Shown: piece by piece, positions 18,365 through 26,780 of the stretch
How positions within the stretch are numbered: the first letter of the stretch is position 1
How the letters are laid out: each line of letters begins with the position of its first letter
DNA from: Paludibacter sp.
GTDB taxonomy: Bacteria; Bacteroidota; Bacteroidia; Bacteroidales; Paludibacteraceae
Length of the DNA: 64,000 bases
Direction: 5' to 3'
Assembly: GCA_010365115.1 (NCBI GenBank)
Contig: JAAFGX010000012.1
Location: 1-64,000, forward strand
The notes under the pieces: model-generated
Told to the model about the DNA's origin: nothing
The model's database searches: none
The model's input: only the letters and a program-made list of their open reading frames with translations
Made by a program: the position numbers and the translations under genes

Positions 18365-18742
18365 CTATTCACTTTTTATTCCCTCGTTACCACTATCAAG
18401 AACTGCTTTCCATTCGCCCTTTTTGTTCTTTTCCCAAATAGTAACATATGTGCCATCGCTGGTTATAGTTTTATTAGCTTTATCAGTAATAGTATAAGTA
18501 CCATACGTATAGCCTAAATCAGCCGAATCTGCCATTTTTTCGAACAAAGGCTCCCACGTTATTATAAAAGTGCTGTTGTTTCTTTTTGATAATAATTGAC
18601 TTATTGCGTTTTGGCCTACAACTGGTAAATGATTTGCAGTTAACATCACACCAGTTGTATCGAACATTGCGATAAATGCAACATTCATACCTTCTTTTGA
18701 AGATAAAGCGGAATAATACCTGTCGGTTTCCGAAATGGTCAT
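18365..18742 (-). CDS. DUF4440/SnoaL-like (NTF2-fold) protein lacking its signal peptide
   Basis: The 125 residues match small NTF2-fold proteins of the DUF4440 type (YYSALSSKEGMNVAFIAMFD, then LPVVGQNAISQLLS, TITWEPLFEKMADSADLGYTYG and GTYVTIWEKNKKGEWKAVLD). Homologues are usually exported. Here the lipoprotein signal lies directly upstream but one base out of frame, at a 9-A tract (see 18743-18843). Whether the protein is made as a lipoprotein therefore depends on slippage or on a sequence error. The function of the family is not defined. Confidence 0.75.
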   Translation of the reverse strand: MTISETDRYYSALSSKEGMNVAFIAMFDTTGVMLTANHLPVVGQNAISQLLSKRNNSTFIITWEPLFEKMADSADLGYTYGTYTITDKANKTITSDGTYVTIWEKNKKGEWKAVLDSGNEGIKSE

Positions 18743-18843
18743 AGATTTTTTTTTGATGTTTTACTGCACGAAATGACAGTCAGACTAAATAACACAAAAA
18801 ATATAGAAATGGTTCGAATATATTGTATTTTACTTTTTTTCAT
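18743..18843 (-). pseudogene. Frame-separated lipoprotein signal of the DUF4440-like gene
   Basis: From ATG 18843 the minus strand encodes MKKSKIQYIRTISIFFVLFS, then LTVISCSKTS with a clear lipobox Cys, then Lys codons made of a run of nine A. With nine A the frame ends at once in TGA; with ten it would run into the downstream 125-residue frame. This is a single-base indel at a homopolymer. Confidence 0.75.
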
Positions 18844-19028
18844 TTCAAAATAATCATTTGTTGTTTTTAAAACAATATTGCATTTGTATTGTTTAAAATT
18901 ATTAATAGAATTTTTATAACCTTTTCTAAAAATGAGATATTGATAATAAAATATCGTAATTTTGAATTTTATTTTGATTGTAGAATAAATAGGACAGGTT
19001 AAATAATTTAAAATACAAATGCAATTAT

Positions 19029-20294
19029 ATGTTTAGACTTTTCAAGAATATTGATCGAAAAAACTACCGTCCGATAATGGGCGGATTGGATATTTTCAAA
19101 TTTATAGGACCAGGACTGTTAGTTACAGTTGGATTTATCGATCCCGGAAACTGGGCTTCCAATCTGGCAGCTGGTGCAGAGTTTGGTTATGCATTGTTAT
19201 GGATGGTTACTCTTTCGACAATCATGTTGATTTTTCTTCAGCACAATGTAGCTCACTTAGGAATTGCTACAGGACTTTGTCTTTCAGAAGCAACCACTAT
19301 TTACCTTAAACCAAAATATTCTAAGTTTCTTCTTTCGACAGCTATGCTGGCATCCATTTCTACTTCGCTGGCGGAGATATTAGGTGGTGCCATTGCGTTA
19401 AATATGTTGTTTAATATTCCGTTGCAAGCAGGTGCTTTGCTGGTTACCATTTTTGTGATGATAATGCTTTTTACCAATTCTTATATCATCATTGAAAAAT
19501 GGATTATAGCTTTTGTATCAGTAATTGGATTGTCATTTTTATATGAGCTTTCTCTTGTAAATATCGATTGGAACAGTGCCATCACCGGTTGGGTTACGCC
19601 TTCGTTTCCAAAAGGTTCAATGCTGATTATCATGAGTGTACTGGGTGCAGTGGTAATGCCGCATAATTTGTTTCTTCATTCAGAAATTATTCAAAGCCGT
19701 CAATGGAATTTGAAAGACGAAAAGGTGATTAAAAAACAGTTGCGATATGAATTTATGGACACATTGGTTTCAATGTTAATAGGTTGGGCCATTAATAGTG
19801 CCATGATTTTATTGGCTGCTGCCACTTTTTTTTATTCTAAAACTCCAGTTTCCGAACTTCAACAAGCAAATCAACTATTAGCACCGTTGCTTGGAAATAA
19901 TGCTGCAGTTGTTTTTGCAGTTGCGCTATTATTTGCAGGGATTGCTTCCACCATAACATCTGGAATGGCAGCTGGAACTATTTTTGCAGGAATGTACAAG
20001 GAACCTTATGATATTAAAGACAATCATTCACGAGTAGGTGTTGCCATTTCATTAATAATTGCATTTGGCATTATATTGCTGATTACTAATCCATTTCAAG
20101 GTTTAATTATTTCTCAAATGATATTGAGTATTCAACTTCCTTTCACCATTTTTTTACAGGTATATCTTACATCATCGGAAAAAGTAATGGGCAAATATAA
20201 AAATTCAAAGCATTCCAAAATATTACTTTATTCTCTCGGAGTAATTGTTGCAGTGTTAAATATTGCTCTGTTTATTAGTTTATTTGTTGGTTAA
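19029..20294 (+). CDS. mntH: Nramp-family divalent metal transporter (MntH-like)
   Basis: This is a proton-coupled importer of Mn2+ or Fe2+ in the inner membrane. The 421 residues with about 11 membrane helices show the helix-1 metal motif VGFIDPGNWASN near residue 37 (the DPGN signature) and the helix-6 GAVVMPHNLFLHSE (MPH signature), both intact. I see no metal-regulator gene nearby. An inverted repeat, AAACAATA-N9-TATTGTTT (18870-18894), lies upstream. A CDF-like gene follows after 62 bp. Confidence 0.9.
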   Translation: MFRLFKNIDRKNYRPIMGGLDIFKFIGPGLLVTVGFIDPGNWASNLAAGAEFGYALLWMVTLSTIMLIFLQHNVAHLGIATGLCLSEATTIYLKPKYSKFLLSTAMLASISTSLAEILGGAIALNMLFNIPLQAGALLVTIFVMIMLFTNSYIIIEKWIIAFVSVIGLSFLYELSLVNIDWNSAITGWVTPSFPKGSMLIIMSVLGAVVMPHNLFLHSEIIQSRQWNLKDEKVIKKQLRYEFMDTLVSMLIGWAINSAMILLAAATFFYSKTPVSELQQANQLLAPLLGNNAAVVFAVALLFAGIASTITSGMAAGTIFAGMYKEPYDIKDNHSRVGVAISLIIAFGIILLITNPFQGLIISQMILSIQLPFTIFLQVYLTSSEKVMGKYKNSKHSKILLYSLGVIVAVLNIALFISLFVG

Positions 20295-20356
20295 ATAAAT
20301 GTATTATTGTATAATTAAGCCGGAAAATAATATATTCATTTTTTAAAATTATTCAA

Positions 20357-20986
20357 ATGATTGCCTCAGAAGTCAAATTATATAAAAAAGCATTATATTT
20401 AAGTCTGTTTACCATTATTTACAATGTATTAGAAGGAATTGCTTCAATGATACTTGGATATGAGGATGAGACACTTACATTGTTTGGATTTGGTGCAGAC
20501 AGCTTTATTGAAGTTATTTCTGGTATTGGAATAACTATTATGATACTACGAATGCGTCAAAACCCTGAAAGCCGAAAAAGTACTTTTGAAATTCAAGCTT
20601 TGAAAGTAACGGGAACAGCTTTTTATCTTCTTTCAGTAGGATTAATTGTTGGAATTATTTTCAGTATATTGAATAATCATAAACCTGAAACGACAATATG
20701 GGGCGTAATTATTTCTTTAATTTCAATATTTGTAATGGTTTGGCTGATGTTGGCAAAGAAAAATGTGGGTAAAAAACTAAAATCAGATCCAATAATTGCA
20801 GACAGCAACTGTACTAAAATCTGTGTTTATATGTCTCTGGTATTGCTTGTTTCAAGTCTTATTTATGAATTTACAGGTTTTGCTTATGCCGATATTATTG
20901 GAGCTGCCGGACTTACTTATTTCTCTATTTCTGAGGGAAAAGAAGCATTTGAAAAAGCCAAAGGGAAAGAATGTGATTGTTGTTAG
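20357..20986 (+). CDS. CDF-like cation transporter, membrane domain only
   Basis: The 209 residues give five or six membrane helices resembling the transmembrane part of cation diffusion facilitators: SLFTIIYNVLEGIASM, then FGFGADSFIEVISG with the acidic metal-site helix, and FAYADIIGAAGLTYFSISEG. The cytoplasmic dimerisation domain of standard CDF proteins is missing. The C-terminus ends in KGKECDCC, a plausible metal ligand cluster. It lies 62 bp after mntH, suggesting joint metal homeostasis. The direction and ion are not known. Confidence 0.75.
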   Translation: MIASEVKLYKKALYLSLFTIIYNVLEGIASMILGYEDETLTLFGFGADSFIEVISGIGITIMILRMRQNPESRKSTFEIQALKVTGTAFYLLSVGLIVGIIFSILNNHKPETTIWGVIISLISIFVMVWLMLAKKNVGKKLKSDPIIADSNCTKICVYMSLVLLVSSLIYEFTGFAYADIIGAAGLTYFSISEGKEAFEKAKGKECDCC

Positions 20987-21004
20987 TTTTTATTCTGAAA
21001 TCTC

Positions 21005-21592
21005 TCAGTATTTATCCCAGTTTTTTAATTCGGTGTACAACCGTTGTATTGGCAATCCCATGACATTGAAATACGACCCTTCTATAAACTCAACGCCAAT
21101 AAAACCAATCCATTCCTGAACGCCATAACTTCCGGCTTTATCATAGGGTTTATAGTTTTCTATATAAAATTCAATCTCTTTTGGATTTAATTTTGCAAAA
21201 CGGACATCTGAAATTACTGAAAATACTTTACGTTTCTTTAGAGTGGTAATGCAAACGCCTGTAATAACCTGATGCGTTTTTCCAGACAATGCATTTAGCA
21301 TAGAAGTTGCATTTGCTTTATTTATTGGCTTCCCGAAAACTTGACCTTCATGCCATACAATGGTGTCAGCTGTAATAAGCATTGTATTATCAGTCATTAA
21401 GTGTTTAAAGGCATTCGCTTTTTTTTCGGCCAAAAACATCGGAATATCAACGCCAACAATCCATTGTGGATAGGTTTCTTCCACTTCAATAACTTTAACT
21501 TCAAAAGGTATATTTAAACCACGTAACAGTTCCTCTCTTCGGGGAGATTGCGACGCCAGAATGATATTAAATTTGTCTAGATTAGTGAGCAT
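21005..21592 (-). CDS. maf: Maf-family nucleoside triphosphate pyrophosphatase
   Basis: The enzyme hydrolyses dTTP, UTP and modified nucleotides as house-cleaning. The 195 residues start with the family's SQSPRREELLRGL loop near residue 14 and carry LITADTIVWHEGQVFGKP, SGKTHQVITGVCI and YKPYDKAGSYGVQEW, the last typical of the YhdE subgroup. It is the third gene of a run on the minus strand with the UbiA-family and DUF2520 genes. Confidence 0.93.
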   Translation of the reverse strand: MLTNLDKFNIILASQSPRREELLRGLNIPFEVKVIEVEETYPQWIVGVDIPMFLAEKKANAFKHLMTDNTMLITADTIVWHEGQVFGKPINKANATSMLNALSGKTHQVITGVCITTLKKRKVFSVISDVRFAKLNPKEIEFYIENYKPYDKAGSYGVQEWIGFIGVEFIEGSYFNVMGLPIQRLYTELKNWDKY

Positions 21593-21625
21593 GGTTTTAA
21601 ATTTACGACGTAGATTTCAATACTA

Positions 21626-22606
21626 TTATTTTACTAAAAAAAGATTGAATAAACTTATTCCAAAGGTTTTTGCCTGTAAATAATAGAATACAAAACCATA
21701 CATAACACCAATAAGCATAATCATCTTTGACAGATTTGCAGCATTATGATAATCCAATGGATTTTTAGATGTATAAATTAAATAGGCTAAAATAATAAAT
21801 GGAAGTATCAATCCAAATATTATATAACGAATGGTGAGAGTACCTTCAAAATGTATATACAAATGGTTAAATAGCAACAGCCCAAAAACCGTAACTATAA
21901 TGAGAACATAAAGAAATAATTTCGTTTTATTTGTTCCCCAAACTATCGGCAAAGTTCTGCATTCCATTTCTTTGTCGCCATTTTCATCTTCAATATCTTT
22001 TATTATCTCTCTAATAAGAGTACAAATAAATGCAAATAATGCAAAGCCACCCATCCAACCATAGAAATTGGAAGGAATAGGGGTTTCGAATATTAATTTT
22101 CCATATTCTTTTTGTAAAAAGGCTAATTCGGTAATGCCTACAGTGAGTACAGTAATGGCAGTAATAAACGCAACCACCAGATTTCCAATCAGAAACTGAC
22201 GTTTATAACTTGCCGAATAAAACCAAAGCAATCCCGGAACAACAATAAAGATAAATGCAATTGTAAAACTTCGGGCAAAATAAGCCAATAATAATCCTAA
22301 AAAAACACCAAGTCCTGTAAGAATCTGATGAATAAGCATAGCACTTCGTTTAGTGATATATTTCCCAACAACTTGTTTATCAGGTCTGTTTATGGTATCA
22401 ATTTTTACATCGAAATAATCATTCAGAACATAACCGGCTGCAGCAATCAAAATTGTAGCAGAAATTAACAAACCCAACATGCCAAACGTAGAATCGAATC
22501 CGTAGGTTTGTAAAATAGGTGCAATAACAACCTGATCCATTACTATTTGTATGAATGCAATGAAAATCAAATTCTGAAAACGGACTAGTCTGAGGTATGC
22601 CGACAT
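21626..22606 (-). CDS. UbiA-family prenyltransferase
   Basis: This integral-membrane aromatic or glycerol-phosphate prenyltransferase has 326 residues and about nine helices. Both Asp-rich motifs are present: NDYFDVKIDTINRPDKQV near residue 62 and REIIKDIEDENGDKE near 200. Bacteroidota relatives in the same setting are named geranylgeranylglycerol-phosphate geranylgeranyltransferase by similarity; the substrate is not established. It lies 33 bp before maf and is followed upstream by DUF2520. Confidence 0.85.
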   Translation of the reverse strand: MSAYLRLVRFQNLIFIAFIQIVMDQVVIAPILQTYGFDSTFGMLGLLISATILIAAAGYVLNDYFDVKIDTINRPDKQVVGKYITKRSAMLIHQILTGLGVFLGLLLAYFARSFTIAFIFIVVPGLLWFYSASYKRQFLIGNLVVAFITAITVLTVGITELAFLQKEYGKLIFETPIPSNFYGWMGGFALFAFICTLIREIIKDIEDENGDKEMECRTLPIVWGTNKTKLFLYVLIIVTVFGLLLFNHLYIHFEGTLTIRYIIFGLILPFIILAYLIYTSKNPLDYHNAANLSKMIMLIGVMYGFVFYYLQAKTFGISLFNLFLVK

Positions 22607-22673
22607 TTATTATGGAAATATGAATTATTGTATAATAAATTCAAAAAAAAAATGTTTAATTTAAACAGAAGTG

Positions 22674-23444
22674 CTATATTTTCTTGTGGCGTTTATGAAT
22701 ATCTTTACTTATCAATTTATATATTTTCTTTAAATCTCTTCTGTTTTTCAACATGTTAAGATGATTTTTAATGATTTTGTCATCGAATCGTACTGCCGGA
22801 CCTGTTTGCGCTTTAAAAGGAGTTACCGATTGTACTTTAAGAGCAGTTTCCAGTATGAGAGGATGTAAAATTTCAAATCCAACACCAATATCTTCGAGTA
22901 TTAGCGATGATATGTCGTACATGTAATTGCTAAAATTACACGCAAATACAGCTGCTAAATGTAGCTTTTTACGTTGTTCGGATGAAATAAGAAATGTTTT
23001 TGAATTAAGCAGATTGGCTAAATCAAAAAGTATTCGTTGAGTTTCTGAATCTACTGCTTCTATACAAATAGGAATTTGGCTGAAATCAACTTCCTTCTCT
23101 TTCGAAAAAGTTTGAAGCGGATAAAAAACTCCATATTTCCTAGCAATTCCATCAAACTCGCTCATGGGTATACTTCCACCAGTATGAACATGAATGGCAT
23201 CAGGCAAATCAAAACTTTTCAATGTTTTATGAAAAGCACTATCTTTTAATGCATAAAAATAAATGTCAGCCTTATCATAAATTTCAGATAAATCAGTAGT
23301 ATAAGAACAATCTAATTTCTCAGCTAATTTTGCTGCATTTGATTTTGTTCGACTAAAAACTTGTTTAACAGTGACGCCCTTTTCCTTTAAAGCCAATGCT
23401 AAATGCGTAGCCAAACTTCCCGAACCGATAAAAACAATTTCCAT
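22674..23444 (-). CDS. Rossmann-fold DUF2520 protein
   Basis: The 256 residues have an N-terminal NAD(P) motif (IVFIGSGSLATHLALALKEKG) like coenzyme F420 or pyrroline-5-carboxylate reductases. A helical DUF2520 C-terminal half follows (LHLAAVFACNFSNYMYDISS, then TGPAVRFDDKIIKNHLNML). The reaction is unknown. Genes of this family are regularly linked to Maf and the UbiA homologue in Bacteroidales, as here. Confidence 0.85.
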   Translation of the reverse strand: MEIVFIGSGSLATHLALALKEKGVTVKQVFSRTKSNAAKLAEKLDCSYTTDLSEIYDKADIYFYALKDSAFHKTLKSFDLPDAIHVHTGGSIPMSEFDGIARKYGVFYPLQTFSKEKEVDFSQIPICIEAVDSETQRILFDLANLLNSKTFLISSEQRKKLHLAAVFACNFSNYMYDISSLILEDIGVGFEILHPLILETALKVQSVTPFKAQTGPAVRFDDKIIKNHLNMLKNRRDLKKIYKLISKDIHKRHKKI

Positions 23445-23464
23445 AAGTAAGATTTTTCAACTAA

Positions 23465-23797
23465 TTATTTCCTTTTCACTCCAAATATCAAAATACCTCC
23501 TGCAATTATCAATAATACTGGCCAAATATAATCAGATATATGCCTAGTTAATAGTATTATATCGGATAATCTAAACAGTAATCCTACTACAATTAAAACA
23601 ATACCAATATTTTTGTTAGAATGAGTTAGTAGAAAGATAATCCCCATTAAAAGGGGATAATTCTTAAAGTCAAAAACTATAGCCGAAATTTCTGGCGATA
23701 ACACAGCAAGTTGTCGTAATAAAAATAAGCAACCGAAAACAAGTAGCGTAACTCCCCAAGCTAAACGATTGTCTTTTTTAGCAGCCATATTAATCAA
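23465..23797 (-). CDS. Small membrane protein, LiaF-TM/DUF5668-like
   Basis: The 110 residues (or 107 from the Met at 23788) form four hydrophobic segments with the pattern WGVTLLVFGCLFLLRQL and YIWPVLLIIAGGILIFG seen in LiaF-type membrane domains. The DNA-binding or envelope-stress domain that often follows is absent. It ends 20 bp before DUF2520 and probably shares that transcript. The function is unknown. Confidence 0.7.
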   Translation of the reverse strand: MINMAAKKDNRLAWGVTLLVFGCLFLLRQLAVLSPEISAIVFDFKNYPLLMGIIFLLTHSNKNIGIVLIVVGLLFRLSDIILLTRHISDYIWPVLLIIAGGILIFGVKRK

Positions 23798-23862
23798 ATT
23801 TATAGGTTTATATTTATGTAATCGAATTTGAATTTAGAGAATATCAAGTGAAATATAATTAT

Positions 23863-23878
23863 CCCGATAGCTATCGGG
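23863..23878. repeat. Perfect 16-bp palindrome CCCGATAGCTATCGGG
   Basis: This GC-rich perfect palindrome sits alone in the AT-rich gap between the nitroreductase and the LiaF-like gene. It resembles short palindromic repeats that I have seen scattered in Bacteroidota genomes. There is only one copy in this window. Confidence 0.7.
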
Positions 23879-23948
23879 AGCATAATTTAAAATTAAATAT
23901 ACGGCTGATAATCAAACGTATAACAACTTAATAATATGACTTTATATT

Positions 23949-24476
23949 TTAAAAAATTTCATAATGGATTTTTTGAATTTGTAATTTTTCTTCATCATGA
24001 CTGTTTCGTTCCTCATTAGGGTAACCTATTGAAATGATATTTAATATTGCGAACTGTGCAGGAATGTTCAAAAGACTTCTTATGTATTCTTCTGCTGTGG
24101 TTTTTTCATCCTTTTCGCGTTTAAATACTTGCACCCAACAACTTCCTAAACCTAAATCCTGTGCTTGCAATTGCATTATAATACCGGCTATCGACGCATC
24201 TTCTATCCAAACATCACTTTTAGTTGTATCAGCAATTATTACTATTCCCAACGGCGAATCAGACAGAAGCTGCGAACCATGAGGACGACAATTGGCAAGT
24301 TTTTTCAACATTTCAGGATTTTGTATCACTATAAACTCCCAGGAATTAGATCGTTTGGAAGCCGGTGACATCAACACAGCTTTTGTAATACAGTGTATTT
24401 TTTCTTGTTCCACAGGCTTCGGCAAATACTTGCGTATGCTGCGTCTGTTTTTTAGTAATTCGAAAAATGAATTCAT
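23949..24476 (-). CDS. Nitroreductase-family FMN oxidoreductase
   Basis: The 175 residues start with FFELLKNRRSIRKYLPKPVE, the FMN-phosphate binding RRSIR motif, and later have SPASKRSNSWEFIVIQN and LGSCWVQVFKREKDE, as in small NADH-dependent nitroreductases. These are homodimers in the cytosol that reduce nitroaromatics or quinones. The natural substrate is not known. The gene lies 31 bp after the DUF3298 gene on the same strand. Confidence 0.88.
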   Translation of the reverse strand: MNSFFELLKNRRSIRKYLPKPVEQEKIHCITKAVLMSPASKRSNSWEFIVIQNPEMLKKLANCRPHGSQLLSDSPLGIVIIADTTKSDVWIEDASIAGIIMQLQAQDLGLGSCWVQVFKREKDEKTTAEEYIRSLLNIPAQFAILNIISIGYPNEERNSHDEEKLQIQKIHYEIF

Positions 24477-24507
24477 TTAGCAGTTTTTGATATATAATCA
24501 ATCATTT

Positions 24508-25347
24508 TTATTGCTGTTTTTCTACTAAATAGGCAATAGGAGAATTCGGCTTAAGTAAATTCGTAAGTCGACTAAACGGTATTGTTACTTCTGTTTCTCC
24601 CAAATAATAAGGTGCAATTTCGTAAGGATTGAACACATAATTAATGCCTTCATCTGTAATGTAAAAATTACCATTAGGCTTTATGGAATCGGTCCAAAAA
24701 TCAGTATCTTCTAAACTAATTATGGGTTCTGAGTTTTTAGTGTTTTTGGTTTCTTTACTTTCTTCAATAATTCTACGTTTAATCAACTCGGCCAGTTCGT
24801 TTTTATAATTATTAACAAATAAATCACTCTCATTAATCACGTTTCCAGTTTTGAGATTAAAATTAATATAATTTCTGGTCTCAAGTCCATGAGCACCACC
24901 CATATACACATATCGTTCAATGCCGTATACATAAATATTTTTATCAGACAACAAACTAAAGCCTGATAAAACATGCTCATTATTAAATGAATACATGCTT
25001 CCGCTATCCAGTAAATTAATCATTGGTGCATTATTTAACCTATAATCTACTGCCAACTCATTTGAGAATATTTCTACTAACGAATCGTTAGAATGAGAAA
25101 TATAATTTTCTCTGAATAAATTAGTTATAATCGTTTTTCTGATTGAATCCAAAATGATTTTATTGGTAAATGCAACTGGAACTTCAATGTGAATTTCTAC
25201 TTTTAACGAACCCTTATTGGTGTCAGAAACTAGAAAATACCTTTTTGCATAGTCTTTTGCATCTGTTTTTATCGTTTTTTGTTTGCATGAGAAAAAAATA
25301 AGTGAGGTTAAAATGCTAAATAACAAGATGATAAAATGCCTTTTCAT
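24508..25347 (-). CDS. DUF3298/RsiV-like lipoprotein
   Basis: The 279 residues begin with a lipoprotein signal (MKRHFIILLFSILTSLIFFS then C). The C-terminal part (YVYMGGAHGLETRNYINFN, NFYITDEGINYVFNPYEIAPYYLG, VTIPFSRLTNLL) is the DUF3298 domain also found in RsiV, the lysozyme-binding anti-sigma factor of Bacillus. The YMGGAHG signature is clear. No sigma factor is nearby, so a role in envelope sensing is only a family hint. A -7-like TAAATTTG lies at 25375-25382. Confidence 0.8.
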   Translation of the reverse strand: MKRHFIILLFSILTSLIFFSCKQKTIKTDAKDYAKRYFLVSDTNKGSLKVEIHIEVPVAFTNKIILDSIRKTIITNLFRENYISHSNDSLVEIFSNELAVDYRLNNAPMINLLDSGSMYSFNNEHVLSGFSLLSDKNIYVYGIERYVYMGGAHGLETRNYINFNLKTGNVINESDLFVNNYKNELAELIKRRIIEESKETKNTKNSEPIISLEDTDFWTDSIKPNGNFYITDEGINYVFNPYEIAPYYLGETEVTIPFSRLTNLLKPNSPIAYLVEKQQ

Positions 25348-25447
25348 AACTTTTTTGCTTAATTAAATTTTGGTACAAATTTACAATATAAAAAACAGAT
25401 AATGTCTAAAATTTATAAAAAAAATTTTTACGTTTTAATATTCATTC

Positions 25448-25455
25448 TATCTTTG
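25448..25455 (+). promoter_or_regulatory. Promoter -7 box of the decayed metal-efflux operon
   Basis: TATCTTTG, in the context ATTCTATCTTTGT, stands 8 bp before the first dead ORF. The same 12-13 bases recur at 26390-26401 before the Cys-rich gene. Confidence 0.55.
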
Positions 25456-25462
25456 TAGCGTT

Positions 25463-25914
25463 ATGAAGACAAATTTTCCAGAAAATATTCTTATTCTCTT
25501 ATCTGCTGCCTATTTTCTATTTGCAGGGTTAGGCGTTAATTTTGTGAATTATTGTTGTCAAACATTTGCTAATGAATGAATTGAGTCGGTAGCACAACAC
25601 TCATGTTCAACTCTTCATCATTATACAAAGTCAATTGAAAATCATGAAAATGAAAATGACATCATTTGTGAAAATACTAATCATCATCCAATTGGTTGCC
25701 ATTTAATAAGATTAAAAGTTGATACGCCTTCGATTCTTTCAATAAGCAGTTTAATAATTAATACATTTTTTTAACTTATTTGTTTTCAATTTATGATAAT
25801 AAATATGTCTCAAGTTCAGTTAAAACGCAATTAAACTATCATCAACCCCCAGATAATCTTGTTCATCACTCTGAACGAGATATAATTACTCTTCAAGCTG
25901 TTCTATTAATTTGA
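25463..25914 (+). pseudogene. Decayed small His/Cys-containing exported protein of a metal-efflux operon
   Basis: From ATG 25463 a hydrophobic start (NILILLSAAYFLFAGLGVNF) leads to an in-frame TGA, then continues in frame with CSTLHHYTKSIENHENENDI and NHHPIGCHLIRLKVD. A frameshift near 25770 moves the end, HQPPDNLVHHSERDIITLQA, to another frame stopping at 25914. His and Cys content and its place before czcA remnants suggest the small protein that precedes CzcA-type operons in Bacteroidota. It carries at least two disabling changes. Confidence 0.7.
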
Positions 25915-26033
25915 AATTTATGAATTTTACAAACAGATAATTTAAACTGTTTGTGAATTATGTTTACATAGATTTTGATCTTTGTGAACTAAAACTTTTG
26001 TATTCATAATTTTAATGTTAATACTATTCATTT

Positions 26034-26195
26034 ATGATAGAACGTATTATCCAATTTTCAATAAAAAATAAATTTCTGATTAGTTTATTTGTAATTTCAC
26101 TAATTGCATGGTGAAGTTATTCTTTAACTCAATTGCCAATTGATGCCATACCCGATTCTACTAATAATCAGGTTCAGGTTATTTCGTTACTAATT
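26034..26195 (+). pseudogene. CzcA/CusA RND efflux pump, N-terminal remnant
   Basis: ATG 26034 starts IERIIQFSIKNKFLISLFVI, then an in-frame TGA at 26112, then SYSLTQLPIDAIPDSTNNQV QV, the signature start of heavy-metal RND pumps (LPIDAVPDITNNQVQV). Homology ends after about 50 residues at 26186, where a full pump would have over 1000. A 26-bp inverted repeat, ACAAACAG...CTGTTTGT (25929-25954), lies upstream. Confidence 0.8.
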
Positions 26196-26314
26196 TAAAA
26201 ATGACTGAAGTGAAACTCCCTGAAGGATTTGATATTAAAACAAATAAAATTGTGATAAAAGGTGCATATAGCTTATTATCGGCCAAAAAAAATGCAGGTG
26301 AAATGAGTTGTTGA
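26184..26314 (+). pseudogene. CzcB/CusB membrane-fusion adaptor, C-terminal remnant
   Basis: Directly after the CzcA fragment, in another frame, the sequence reads TEVKLPEGFDIKTNKIVIKG and AYSLLSAKKNAGEMSC then TGA at 26312. This is the last 40 or so residues of a heavy-metal RND adaptor, with the normal stop position. A single deletion of the end of czcA, all of czcC and most of czcB from an A-C-B operon would produce this joint. Confidence 0.75.
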
Positions 26315-26392
26315 TTTTAATTAAAGAAAAAACATCATTCCTTAAAAAAAATGAATGTGGTAAAATTCTCTTGTTTATTCATTTAAGCATTC

Positions 26393-26400
26393 TATCTTTG
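26393..26400 (+). promoter_or_regulatory. Promoter of the Cys-rich protein gene
   Basis: TATCTTTG with a TTG 19 bp upstream (26371-26373) fits the Bacteroidota promoter. The start codon is 62 bp further on. Confidence 0.6.
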
Positions 26401-26462
26401 TGCTAGAAATTTATTTCTAAATCATTAAAAACTATATTTTTTACTAATAAACCAATAAGAAA

Positions 26463-26759
26463 ATGAGAAAAAGAATTGCAATTTTATCGCTTGTTGCGAT
26501 ATTTATTTCTGTTTCAGCTGTAACGGCTCAAACAACTGTAAAAAAAGAAGCTGTGAAATCAGAAGTTAAATGCGAGAAAAAAGCTGATGCTACTGCAACT
26601 AAATGTTGTTCGGGTAAATCGGACGCTGATTGCTGCAAAAATAAAAAAGCTGGTGATAAAACAGCATGTGCTACACCTTGCAAAAAAGAAACAGCTAAAA
26701 CTGATAAGGCTTGTGAAAAAAAATGTGAAACCAAAACAGTAGAGACGAAAAAGATTTAA
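26463..26759 (+). CDS. Small secreted Cys- and Lys-rich protein
   Basis: The 98 residues begin with a signal peptide (MRKRIAILSLVAIFISVSAV, cleavage near TAQ). The mature 75 residues hold nine Cys, two as CC pairs (KCCSGKS, DCCKNKK), and about 20 Lys, with little else. I do not recognise a family. Its position right after a wrecked heavy-metal efflux operon, with a matching promoter, suggests a periplasmic metal-binding protein. That is inference. Unlike its neighbours it is intact, with a good promoter and terminator. Confidence 0.75.
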   Translation: MRKRIAILSLVAIFISVSAVTAQTTVKKEAVKSEVKCEKKADATATKCCSGKSDADCCKNKKAGDKTACATPCKKETAKTDKACEKKCETKTVETKKI

Positions 26760-26780
26760 GCATTCGTTTCATTATAAAAG

